64,000 nt of DNA from positions 367,699 to 431,698 of the forward strand of contig JAKVOO010000001.1 in NCBI GenBank assembly GCA_022482735.1. The letters run 5' to 3'. The stretch is from Bacilli bacterium. GTDB taxonomy: Bacteria; Bacillota_I; Bacilli_A; RFN20; CAG-826. A program made the position numbers and the translations under genes. Below are positions 53,726 through 62,608 of this stretch, piece by piece; within the stretch, counting starts at the first letter, position 1; each line of letters starts with the position of its first letter. A model generated the notes under the pieces. That model did not search any database. It saw only the letters and a list, made by a program, of their open reading frames with translations, and was not told the origin of the DNA.

Positions 53726-55217
53726 AATTAAACTTGAAGATTTAGAATCATACTTATGGGGCTCTGCAGTTTTATTAAGAACAAATATTGATGCTGGTGC
53801 TTATAAACAATATATTTTTCCGTTACTATTCTTCAAAAGAATATGTGACGTCTATGACGAAGAAACAAAATTAGTTTTTGAAAAGTATGGTAATGATGCC
53901 AGAGAGTTCTCTGATGATGAAATTCACTTGTTTGTTGTTCCTAAAGGTTTCCATTGGAATGATGTAAGAGAAACAGTTAGTGATGTAGGTAGTGCTATTG
54001 TTACGGCTTTTAGAAAAATAGAAAAAGCTAATGGCAATAAACTAACTGGTGTTTTTGGAGATGCAGCATGGACAAATAAGAATAGGCTTCCAGATAGATT
54101 GCTAAAAGATATTCTTGAGCACTTTAGCACTCGAACCTTATCTATTGCAAATTGCCCAGAAGATGAACTTGGACAAGGTTACGAATACCTCATAAAGAAG
54201 TTTGCTGACGATAGCGGACATACTGCTCAAGAATTTTATACTAATAGAACTGTCGTTCATTTGATGACAGAGATGTTACAACCAAAATCTGGTGAATCAA
54301 TATATGATCCTACATGCGGTAGTGCAGGAATGCTTATTTCGACAATTGCATATTTAAAAGACAAAGGTGCTGAGTGGCGTAATGTTTCTGCTTATGGTCA
54401 AGAAATCAATTCTCTTACTGCATCAATTGGCAAAATGAACCTATTTTTGCATGGAGTAAAAGATTTTGAAATAGTTAATGACGATACACTTAAAAAACCA
54501 GCATTCGTGGAATTTGGAAAGATTAAACAATTTGACATGGTTTTAGCAAATCCTCCATACTCGATTTCTCAATGGGATAGAACGTTTTTTGAAAATGATC
54601 CTTACGGACGTAATTTTCTAGGCGTTCCACCCCAGAGTAGAGCTGATTATGCGTTTATTCAACATATTCTTTGTAGTATGAATAAAAATACAGGTAGATG
54701 CGCAATATTACTTCCACACGGAGTTTTATTTAGAAATGAAGAGCAAAATATTAGAGAAAATCTTGTAAAGAGTGATTTGCTTGAATGCGTTATTGGTATT
54801 GGCAAAAACCTATTTTTTAATTCACCAATGGATGCATGTATCATGATATGTCGAGCAAAGAAAACTTCAGATAAAGTCGGTAAAGTATTATTTATAGATG
54901 CTAAAAATGAAGTAACAAGAAGAAATAATTTCAGTTATTTAGAAAATAATCATATTGAAAAAATATCTTCGGCTTATAGAGACTATAAAGATATTGATGG
55001 ATTTTCAAAAGTTGTTACAATACCAGAAATCCAAAAATATAATTCAAAGCTAAGCGTTGCTTTATATACAAGCAACAATGCGATAAATGTTGATGAAGAG
55101 GATGAGACGTCGCTTGGAGATAATTATGGAGAGTGGATGAATGCTTCCGATAATATACATACTGATTTAAACAACATTTTTGGTTTATTAGGAGGCCAAG
55201 ACAATGAGCAAATATAA
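53718..55217 (+). CDS. hsdM: Type I restriction-modification methyltransferase HsdM (second copy)
   Basis: A 499-residue HsdM with intact motifs: AQEFYTNR, SAM-binding DPTCGSAGM (197-205) and catalytic NPPY (278-281), then RADYAFIQHIL. It is clearly related to the HsdM half of the preceding fusion over its whole length (same HsdM_N pattern FFKRICDVYDEET and same block order) but well diverged, so the two are old paralogues. It should add methyl groups to N6 of adenine. Its start overlaps the end of the previous gene by eight bases and its stop overlaps hsdS by 14. Confidence 0.95.
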   Translation: MSRIKLEDLESYLWGSAVLLRTNIDAGAYKQYIFPLLFFKRICDVYDEETKLVFEKYGNDAREFSDDEIHLFVVPKGFHWNDVRETVSDVGSAIVTAFRKIEKANGNKLTGVFGDAAWTNKNRLPDRLLKDILEHFSTRTLSIANCPEDELGQGYEYLIKKFADDSGHTAQEFYTNRTVVHLMTEMLQPKSGESIYDPTCGSAGMLISTIAYLKDKGAEWRNVSAYGQEINSLTASIGKMNLFLHGVKDFEIVNDDTLKKPAFVEFGKIKQFDMVLANPPYSISQWDRTFFENDPYGRNFLGVPPQSRADYAFIQHILCSMNKNTGRCAILLPHGVLFRNEEQNIRENLVKSDLLECVIGIGKNLFFNSPMDACIMICRAKKTSDKVGKVLFIDAKNEVTRRNNFSYLENNHIEKISSAYRDYKDIDGFSKVVTIPEIQKYNSKLSVALYTSNNAINVDEEDETSLGDNYGEWMNASDNIHTDLNNIFGLLGGQDNEQI

Positions 55218-56346
55218 GATTAAAGATTTAGCAGTTGAAATTTCTCAAAGAATTGATAGCCCTAAGACGAGTGGATACGATAAATTTGTTGGCTTAGAAC
55301 ATTATGATTCTGGGGAGGTTAGAATATCTCGTTTTGGGAGAACTGATAATCTGGATTCTAGTGTTAAAGAGTTTAAATCAGGAGATATACTAATTGCTCG
55401 TAGAAACGTATATTTGAAAAGAGCAGGATTAGTTGATTTTGATGGCGTTACGTCTGGAGACTCTATTGTTATTAGAGCAAAAAATGATATTAATAAAAGA
55501 TTGTTGCCTTTTGTTTTTAACACAAAAGAATTTTGGGATTTTGCTAATCAATTTGCTGATGGCAGTATGTCTAAAAGATTATCCCCAAAATTATTGATGG
55601 AATATGAAACCGCACTTCCTGACACAGAGGAAGAAAAAATAAAACTTGCGGATTTACTATGGTCTGTGTTTGATACTGCCATGTCTTATAAGGAAATGAT
55701 AAAACAAAGTGATGAGCTCGTTCAATCACGATTTGTTGAGATGTTTGGAGACATATTTAATGGTAAAAGCAATTATTCGACAATTAAAATATCTGAAGCT
55801 GTTGTTCCTAAAATTGAAAGAGCAAAAAAGGATTTTAATGCTGATGATGAGATTAAATATTTAGATATTTCATCAGTTGATAATAGAAAAAATATAATAA
55901 TTGGATATACGGACTATTTAATGAAAGACGCACCTTCGAGAGCGCAGCAACACGTTCGAAAAGACGACATTGTCATTTCAACTGTAAGACCGAATCTTAA
56001 TAATGTTGCAAAAGTAACACATGATTATTCAAATATTGTTGCTTCATCAGGATTTTGTGTGTTAAGAGCTTCAAAGGTTGAGCCAAACTTTCTATTTGCT
56101 TTGGTTAGTATGCAGTCATTTGCTGACTATCTTGCTTCATTAACTACTGGGGCAAATTATCCAGCAGTAAGTGACAAAGACATTCTAAATTTTGAGATAC
56201 CCAATGCTCCTTTTGAAGAACAGACCAAATTTTCAGATTTTATTAAACAAGTCGACAAATTGAAATTTAACTTGCAGGAAGGTATCGAAAAGCTAGAAGC
56301 AGTTAATAAAAAAATTATGAATCAATATTTAAAGAAGGGGGACTAA
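55204..56346 (+). CDS. hsdS: Type I restriction-modification specificity subunit HsdS
   Basis: A 380-residue protein with two target-recognition domains. The first (residues about 1-150) has FKSGDILIARRNVYLKRAG and SGDSIVIRAK; the second (about 195-360) has VRKDDIVISTVRPNLNNVAKV and ASSGFCVLRAS. Each is followed by the conserved spacer helix (IKLADLLWSVFDTAMSYKEMI and KFSDFIKQVDKLKFNLQEGI). It dictates the DNA sequence recognised. The target cannot be predicted from sequence. Confidence 0.93.
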   Translation: MSKYKIKDLAVEISQRIDSPKTSGYDKFVGLEHYDSGEVRISRFGRTDNLDSSVKEFKSGDILIARRNVYLKRAGLVDFDGVTSGDSIVIRAKNDINKRLLPFVFNTKEFWDFANQFADGSMSKRLSPKLLMEYETALPDTEEEKIKLADLLWSVFDTAMSYKEMIKQSDELVQSRFVEMFGDIFNGKSNYSTIKISEAVVPKIERAKKDFNADDEIKYLDISSVDNRKNIIIGYTDYLMKDAPSRAQQHVRKDDIVISTVRPNLNNVAKVTHDYSNIVASSGFCVLRASKVEPNFLFALVSMQSFADYLASLTTGANYPAVSDKDILNFEIPNAPFEEQTKFSDFIKQVDKLKFNLQEGIEKLEAVNKKIMNQYLKKGD

Positions 56347-56349
56347 GAT

Positions 56350-59265
56350 ATGCAAATTTTTAATGAAGATAATACGATTGAAAAAATGGTGCTTGTTACA
56401 CTTCAAAATGTAGGATGGAAGTATATTTCACCGGATGATATTAAAAGAGATTTATCTGATGTAATGGTCGAGTCAATGGTTAAAGATGCATTAATACGAT
56501 TAAATCCAGAAATTGCAGAAGAACCATCCAGAGCGGACGAAGTTATTTATAAATTAAGAACGCTTATTAACTCGGTTCAACCACATAATTTGGTTACTCA
56601 GAACGAAACTTTTAAAAAATGGATTTTTGAAGAAAATTCGTATCCCTTTGGAAAAGATGGTCGAATGATTCCAATCAAATTTTTTGGTACTATCACAAAA
56701 GAAGAACTAGAAAAAAACGAATATGTAGTTACAAATCAATGGTCTTATCCGAAGGAAGAAGGCGGAAAAAGACTTGATATCGTTCTTTTGATTAATGGAT
56801 TTCCTGTGGTGATTGGTGAGTTAAAAACCCCTGTAAGAAGTGCAATATCGTGGGTAGATGGAGCTTCTGACATTTTAAACTATGAAAAAAGCATTCCCCA
56901 GATGTTCGTTGCTAATGTGTTTAATTTCGCTACAGAGGGAAAATGTTATCGCTATGGGCCGATCAACGCGCAAGTTGGAATGTGGGGGCCTTGGCACACT
57001 CCCGATCATAAAACAGAAGGCGGGTTAGCTGATGTCAAGACTTCAATCGAAGATATGCTAACTCCAAATAAAATTATGGATATGTTCCAATTTTTTACTT
57101 TATTTGCCACCGACAAAAAATACCGTAAATATAAGGTTGTGTGTCGTTACCAGCAATATGAAGGCGCAAACGCTATCGTTCAAAGAGTTATTGCCGGATA
57201 TCCAAAGAAAGGTCTCATTTGGCATTTTCAGGGCTCTGGAAAATCTCTTTTGATGATTTTTGCTGCACAAAAACTTAGGATGATGCCGGAATTGCGAAAC
57301 CCAACAGTGATTATTGTCGATGACAGATTAGACCTGGAGACTCAGATCACAGCAACTTTTAATGCTACCGATATCCCCAACCTTTCAAGCGCATCGTCTA
57401 AAGAAGAACTTGAATCGTTCTTGATTGGCGACACACGCAAAATTCTCATCACAACCATCTTCAAATTTGGTGAAGTTAATCGCCTACTTAATCAAAGGGA
57501 TAACATTATTGTAATGGTGGATGAAGCGCACAGAACCCAAGAGGGGAATCTTGGCGAAAAAATGAGATTAGCACTTCCAAATGCATTCTTTTTTGGCCTA
57601 ACTGGGACGCCAATCAATCGAGTTGATCGTAATACTTTCTTCACATTTGGCGCTACAGAAGATAAAAGCGGATATATGAGCAAGTATTCCTTCTCTGATT
57701 CAATTCGGGATAAGGCAACGTTGCCACTAATTTTTGAACCAGTGCCATTAGACCTGCACGTGGATAAAGAGACATTAGATGCCGAATTCGATGCTCTCAC
57801 AGAAGGATTGACTGACGAACAAAGAGCGGAGCTATCAGCCCGTGTAAATATTAAGGCCATTTTCTATAACCCCTCTCGAATTAAGAAGGTTGTAGAACAT
57901 ATAGTCAAACACTTTAGAGAAAGAATCGAGCCAAATGGATATAAAGGGCAGGTTGTATGCTATGATCGCGAATCCTGCCTGCGTTATAAAGAAGAGTTTG
58001 ACAAATTAATGGATCCTGAAGAAACCACGGTAGTAATAGACACAAATGGCGATAAAGAAGATAGATTTAAAATGTATAGACGCAGACGGGACGAAGAAGC
58101 AAGAGTACTTGATGAATTTAGAGATCCAAGAAAACCTCTGAAACTCGTCATTGTCACTTCCAAGCTACTGACAGGGTTTGATGCGCCAATTCTCCAGGCT
58201 ATGTATCTAGATAAACCGATGAAAGATCACACTCTTTTACAAGCTATTTGCAGAACCAATCGTACATATGATGATGGAAAAACTAGTGGTTTAATCATAG
58301 ATTACACCGGCATTTTCGATAATGTCGCTAGGGCACTAGACTTCGATGAGAGTTCAATGAAGAAAATCGTTACAAATATTCTCGAGCTTAAAAAACAACT
58401 CCCAGCACTACTCAAGAAATGTTTAAGTTACTTCCTTGGAGTAGATAGAACAATTCAAGGATGGGAAGGTTTAATGGCCGCCCAAGAATGTCTTCCTACC
58501 AATAAGGAAAAAGACACTTTTGCTGGCGATTATCGAGTTCTCAATAGAGTTTGGAACTCCTTAGCTCCGGATGATGTTTTAGTGCCTTATAGAGCTGACT
58601 ACCAATGGTTATCAAAGGTTTACGAATCAATTAAACCAACAGACGGTAGTGGTAAATTAATCTGGAGCACGTTAGGACCAAAAACTATCGAACTGATTCA
58701 TAAAAATGTGCTCGTTGGTGAAATGCACACCGATGAAGAAGCACTTACGCTTGACGCTGACTTGATCGACGATTTCATTGAAAAGAACGGGAGCATCCAA
58801 AAAGCCACGAAGAAAGTTGAAATTAATCTAGTTGCTAAAATCTTAAGTCACAATAGCGAACCGCGGTTTGTTAAACTTGGTGAAAAGCTTGAGGCTTTAA
58901 GAATTAAGCATGAGCAGGGATTAATAACTAGCATTGAATTTCTCAAATTGCTTTTGGAATTAGCAAAAGAGGCTGCCCAAGCAGAAAAAGAAGTTGTCCC
59001 TGAAGAAGAAATGGATAAGGGCATTGCTGCGCTCACAGACCTTTTCAATAGCGTTAAAAATAGAGCTACGCCAATAATTGTTGAAAGAATTGTTAAAGAT
59101 ATTGACGATATTGTTCGCATCGTTCGTTTCGATGGATGGCAAAATACGACAGCTGGTCGCCAAGAAGTCAAAAAGGCACTGCGAAGCGTTGTTTGGATAA
59201 AATATAAGATTAAAGATATCGATGTGTTTGAGAGAGCCTATAAATACATCGAACAATACTATTAA
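56350..59265 (+). CDS. hsdR: Type I restriction endonuclease HsdR
   Basis: A 971-residue protein. The N-terminal nuclease has the PD-(D/E)xK pattern D143...E157-L-K159 (RLDIVLLIN, IGELKTP). The SF2 translocase has Walker A GSGKS (295-299), DEAHR (391-395), GLTGTP and the motif VI-like LLQAICRTNR, then a long helical C-terminus. It cuts unmodified DNA after ATP-driven translocation. It starts three bases after hsdS. All catalytic residues are present, so the system should be able to restrict. Confidence 0.96.
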   Translation: MQIFNEDNTIEKMVLVTLQNVGWKYISPDDIKRDLSDVMVESMVKDALIRLNPEIAEEPSRADEVIYKLRTLINSVQPHNLVTQNETFKKWIFEENSYPFGKDGRMIPIKFFGTITKEELEKNEYVVTNQWSYPKEEGGKRLDIVLLINGFPVVIGELKTPVRSAISWVDGASDILNYEKSIPQMFVANVFNFATEGKCYRYGPINAQVGMWGPWHTPDHKTEGGLADVKTSIEDMLTPNKIMDMFQFFTLFATDKKYRKYKVVCRYQQYEGANAIVQRVIAGYPKKGLIWHFQGSGKSLLMIFAAQKLRMMPELRNPTVIIVDDRLDLETQITATFNATDIPNLSSASSKEELESFLIGDTRKILITTIFKFGEVNRLLNQRDNIIVMVDEAHRTQEGNLGEKMRLALPNAFFFGLTGTPINRVDRNTFFTFGATEDKSGYMSKYSFSDSIRDKATLPLIFEPVPLDLHVDKETLDAEFDALTEGLTDEQRAELSARVNIKAIFYNPSRIKKVVEHIVKHFRERIEPNGYKGQVVCYDRESCLRYKEEFDKLMDPEETTVVIDTNGDKEDRFKMYRRRRDEEARVLDEFRDPRKPLKLVIVTSKLLTGFDAPILQAMYLDKPMKDHTLLQAICRTNRTYDDGKTSGLIIDYTGIFDNVARALDFDESSMKKIVTNILELKKQLPALLKKCLSYFLGVDRTIQGWEGLMAAQECLPTNKEKDTFAGDYRVLNRVWNSLAPDDVLVPYRADYQWLSKVYESIKPTDGSGKLIWSTLGPKTIELIHKNVLVGEMHTDEEALTLDADLIDDFIEKNGSIQKATKKVEINLVAKILSHNSEPRFVKLGEKLEALRIKHEQGLITSIEFLKLLLELAKEAAQAEKEVVPEEEMDKGIAALTDLFNSVKNRATPIIVERIVKDIDDIVRIVRFDGWQNTTAGRQEVKKALRSVVWIKYKIKDIDVFERAYKYIEQYY

Positions 59266-59277
59266 TAATGGTGCTTT

Positions 59278-61197
59278 ATGGAACAAAGGTCTTTTGAAAA
59301 ATACCTAGAGACAAAATATTATGATCCAATATTCTATAGGGTGTTGGGACATTTTAATCGTGTAAAAGATCGCATGTATTTGCACTCATACGCAGTACCG
59401 GATCCGACAAGAATATGGCTTGATTCAATCTGCATTGAAAAGGCGTTTTTTAGGGAGCAAAAAGACAATGACTGGACTTATTTTAAATTAAAAGTAAGAG
59501 GTGACATTGTACTCAGTGGTAAAAGAGACTGTGATTTTGAAAAGGATCAAATTTATAAATATTTTTCAGTCTTGTGTAAGGGCATTTTCTTTGATGGTCT
59601 TCATCACTTTGAAGTTTATGATATTGAAGAATATGATCCTACAGGTTACAACTATCACGACCAATTATCTTCGTTGCTGCTTCCGTATATTTCAGTAGAA
59701 GATTTAGAGTCTCGCGCAGAAGCTTTCCTTAAAAAGTATTGCCCTGAAGCATTGAAAGAACCTATGCCTCTACCAATTAAAGATATATTAACCAAAATGG
59801 AAGCAACCCTTTTTCATGCTCCTCTCGCCAAAAACATTTTCGGAAAAACCTTATTCTTTAGATCGGTTGAAAAAATATATGATGACGATATGGAAATTAT
59901 TGAAAGAGAGGTTCCAAAGAGGGCCATACTAATCAATCCGAACGTATATTTCTACAGAAATATTGGAGCTTACAACAACACAATTATTCATGAATGCGTT
60001 CATCTTGAATACCATACTCATTTTTTTGAAATAAATCATTTTGATGATGAAAAGCTTACATCGATATCTTGCAAGGAAAATTATTCTGATCCAAAGGCAA
60101 TAAGCAATTCTGCGGCCGCATATGAACGTATGGAATTCCAGGCAGCGTATTTGGCACCAAGAATACTTATGCCCGCCAAAACCACTCTTCAAAAATTTGC
60201 AGAAATTAGGGATAGGCTTGCTAAGGAAACAATTAATCCCTTGTTTGGTGACATCATGTCAACAATTATTGATGAGTTGTCAGACTTTTTTAAAGTATCT
60301 CGCCAAGCGGCGAAAATACGCTTAGTCGACCTTGGCATAATGGCCGCGGTAGGGGTAGATAACTATGTCAACGGCAAAAAATACTCCAATTTTTCGTTTA
60401 GCAAGGATTCATTAAAAAGAAATCAGACATTCCTTATTGATTTCCTAGATTTAGCAAGGACTCTAAAAACCCATCCTTTTCTACGTGAGCTTTCTATCGA
60501 TGAAAAAATTGTGTATGCGGATGGCGCTTTGGTAATAAATGATCAAAAGTACGTATACAAAAATCAAGCTGGCGAAAGATTACTCACCCCATATGCACTT
60601 AATCACATGGACGAATGTGCCTTTATCTTTGAAAAACAAGAAAAGAAGAAAGGTGCTTATTCAGAATTTTTGTATAGCCAATTCTTTTTATGTAGGGGAG
60701 AGGAATCCGGATCTTATCTGCCAGCAAGTTATTCTGAAGATGCGGTCAAAAATAAAGAATTAGAGTCAACAGCGAGACAAGCTAAAAGCGATTTAGAAGA
60801 TATTCAGGAAGCGCTTGAAGTTTTAAAAAAAATGACTGGCCCGTTTTCAAAAGACTTGTATGTGGTAGCTGATTTCGCTGGTTTAGTAAGAATGGATGGA
60901 ACCGTTAATATCAATCAGTTTGCCGAATTGACAAAGATTGATAACCACACATTAAGTGGCTATTTAAATGATGGCCCAACCCCCAGAAAAGAAAAAATAT
61001 TATCAATATGTGCTGGCCTAAGACTCCATCCTCGCCTTTCATACCAGCTATTAAGAAGAGCCGGCTTTGATCTAACTAACACAGGAAATGAAGACGACAT
61101 GATATATTGCGGTCTTTTAGAGCAAAAGTACGGCGAAGGTATTGACGCTTGGAATTACTATCTTAAGTCAATTAACAAGATGAACCTGATTCTTTAA
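59278..61197 (+). CDS. Large ImmA/IrrE-type zinc peptidase with C-terminal HTH
   Basis: A 639-residue protein. The central domain has the zinc motif HECVH (238-242) in TIIHECVHLEYH and a likely third ligand in MEFQAAYLAPRILMP (E286). The first 170 residues show no known fold to me. Residues about 350-545 are mixed, with a charged helical stretch around 505-530. The C-terminus (about 550-605) is an Xre-like HTH (NINQFAELTKIDNHTLSGYLNDG). ImmA/IrrE peptidases cleave repressors upon a damage or phage signal. Placed 12 bases after hsdR without its own promoter, it belongs to the operon; a regulator or effector role is inferred. Confidence 0.8.
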   Translation: MEQRSFEKYLETKYYDPIFYRVLGHFNRVKDRMYLHSYAVPDPTRIWLDSICIEKAFFREQKDNDWTYFKLKVRGDIVLSGKRDCDFEKDQIYKYFSVLCKGIFFDGLHHFEVYDIEEYDPTGYNYHDQLSSLLLPYISVEDLESRAEAFLKKYCPEALKEPMPLPIKDILTKMEATLFHAPLAKNIFGKTLFFRSVEKIYDDDMEIIEREVPKRAILINPNVYFYRNIGAYNNTIIHECVHLEYHTHFFEINHFDDEKLTSISCKENYSDPKAISNSAAAYERMEFQAAYLAPRILMPAKTTLQKFAEIRDRLAKETINPLFGDIMSTIIDELSDFFKVSRQAAKIRLVDLGIMAAVGVDNYVNGKKYSNFSFSKDSLKRNQTFLIDFLDLARTLKTHPFLRELSIDEKIVYADGALVINDQKYVYKNQAGERLLTPYALNHMDECAFIFEKQEKKKGAYSEFLYSQFFLCRGEESGSYLPASYSEDAVKNKELESTARQAKSDLEDIQEALEVLKKMTGPFSKDLYVVADFAGLVRMDGTVNINQFAELTKIDNHTLSGYLNDGPTPRKEKILSICAGLRLHPRLSYQLLRRAGFDLTNTGNEDDMIYCGLLEQKYGEGIDAWNYYLKSINKMNLIL

Positions 61198-61240
61198 AAC
61201 TTTTTCTGGATTTAAATCCAAATTTTTAGAAACCTTATTA

Positions 61241-61280
61241 GCCTTATTCCGTGAAAAACGCATGGAATAGGGCTTTTTTT
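61241..61280 (+). terminator. Terminator of the restriction operon
   Basis: GCC-TTATTCC / GGAATA-GGGC imperfect 10-bp stem around a 13-base loop, then seven T; 44 bases past the last stop. Confidence 0.8.
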
Positions 61281-61529
61281 ATTTGTTTTCGTTTGGAGCG
61301 GGCTCCATAGACCAAATATTCGATTTGTTATAGTGTCCTTGTAGTTCGAAAAGCTACGTTGATGGCTGCCGAAGTTAACACGCATTATAGCGCCATCACC
61401 GCACAACAGTTCTTATGCGAGAGCTGTCTGCAAATTCAATTAGCGAGATAACTCACTAAAAGAAGTACAGACATTCTTATTAGAGCTGTTTTCTTCATGG
61501 GTTTATCTCGCGGAAAGCAAGGTAAAAAC
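61281..61529 (+). other. Gene-free gap between the restriction operon and the phage-type genes
   Basis: This stretch (about 250 bases) has no supported gene. It holds a hairpin ACAGTTCT/AGAGCTGT (one G-U pair) near 61403-61425 and probably the promoter of the next operon, although I see no convincing -35/-10 pair. Confidence 0.4.
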
Positions 61530-62027
61530 ATGAAAAACTATGACAATCCAGGCGTATTTTTGGTCCGCGACAAAGAAACTAGCAAACCTCTTTATTTCTC
61601 TTGGAAATTTGATGATGGCACAACCCAAAGAGTCAAATATGACTCTCAAGAAGAATGGTGCATCTTCTTAGAACAATCACTAAGAGAAGAACATGCGCAG
61701 GACGTGAAACACGATAGGCATAGAGCCCGTTTTAATAAAGGAATGGAACTTGATATTGAGGATATTCCTGACAAATCAACGGATGCCTATGTTGATGATG
61801 AAACATCGGGCGAGGACACAATCTCGTCCTTTTTGTCATCGCTCACTGAAACTCAGCTCAGACGTTATCAGCTTAAAGAAGAGCACCCAGAATACACCCT
61901 TTGTAAAATTGCCGAACTCGAAGGCGTAGATGTTTCATCTATTTTCGAGTGTTTTAAAGCAATTCAAAAAAAATTACAAAAATTCTTTTCAAAACTACCC
62001 CCAAAAAACGACACCAAATGTGTGTAG
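61530..62027 (+). CDS. Phage-type sigma-like HTH protein
   Basis: About 165 residues. The C-terminal 50 residues (LSSLTETQLRRYQLKEEHPEY, then IAELEGVDVSSIFECFKAIQKKLQKFF) look like a sigma-70 region-4 type HTH; the N-terminal part is acidic. Proteins of this pattern open replication modules of Clostridia-type prophages and conjugative elements. The ATG at 61530 follows CAAGG; one at 61497 is an alternative. It has no region 2, so it is not a full sigma factor. Confidence 0.65.
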   Translation: MKNYDNPGVFLVRDKETSKPLYFSWKFDDGTTQRVKYDSQEEWCIFLEQSLREEHAQDVKHDRHRARFNKGMELDIEDIPDKSTDAYVDDETSGEDTISSFLSSLTETQLRRYQLKEEHPEYTLCKIAELEGVDVSSIFECFKAIQKKLQKFFSKLPPKNDTKCV

Positions 62028-62064
62028 TAGTGAAGACGAGCTCTTCAGAAAGCGAGGTACTTAA

Positions 62065-62280
62065 TTGAAGGAAGTAAAAGTACAAATCTCAAAAACACCT
62101 AACCCAGATGGTGTGGTAGCTGCCAAGAGGATGTCACTCTCAAAAAGGTTGATGAACAAGATCTTCGGCACTAAAAGCAATCTCACGGTGATTGCAATCG
62201 GGGCTTCGGTAGAAAAAGTCACTATCGAGGATATTACGAAAGGAGAAAATGCAAATGGCAAAATCGAAACAAGACGATAA
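62065..62280 (+). CDS. Small basic phage-type protein of unknown function
   Basis: A 71-residue protein with a TTG start preceded by GAGGT at six to seven bases. It has no motif I recognise; the middle is basic (AAKRMSLSKRLMNKIFGTKSN). It overlaps the next gene by 26 bases. Confidence 0.55.
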   Translation: MKEVKVQISKTPNPDGVVAAKRMSLSKRLMNKIFGTKSNLTVIAIGASVEKVTIEDITKGENANGKIETRR

Positions 62281-62608
62281 GGTCCTCATTGTTTATCCCA
62301 AGTTGGTGAACGCAATTAATAGCTTCTTTGAAACTGTAAATGCGCTCATCGCAGAGACGCAGCTAGAGACCAGCGATTCGGAAGCAGAAATGCCAAAGAA
62401 GGTAGAACCTACTGTTGAAGAAAAGCATCAACCTACTCTTGAGGAAGTTAGAGCTGTTCTAGCCGACTTATCTAGAAAAGGTTATACAACCAATGTTCGC
62501 ATGATGCTTGTTGGATGTGGCGTTAGCAAATTAAGCGAAGTCGCTCCAAAAGATTATGCTGGACTATTAGCCAAAGCACAGGAGTTAAGCGATGCCATCA
62601 AAGACTAA
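62255..62608 (+). CDS. Small phage-type protein of unknown function
   Basis: About 117 residues with an acidic middle and a C-terminal helical part TLEEVRAVLADLSRKGYTTNVRMMLVGCG, which resembles short domains of hypothetical phage proteins that sit before DUF2800 genes and rRNA-protein-like helix repeats. The ATG at 62255 follows AAAGGAG with better spacing than the one at 62249. It overlaps the following gene by 17 bases. Confidence 0.65.
   Translation: MAKSKQDDKVLIVYPKLVNAINSFFETVNALIAETQLETSDSEAEMPKKVEPTVEEKHQPTLEEVRAVLADLSRKGYTTNVRMMLVGCGVSKLSEVAPKDYAGLLAKAQELSDAIKD

Noticed and set aside
57492-57860. Minus-strand frame inside hsdR
   Set aside because: Shadow of the DEAH-box region of the plus-strand hsdR, which has strong motifs throughout.
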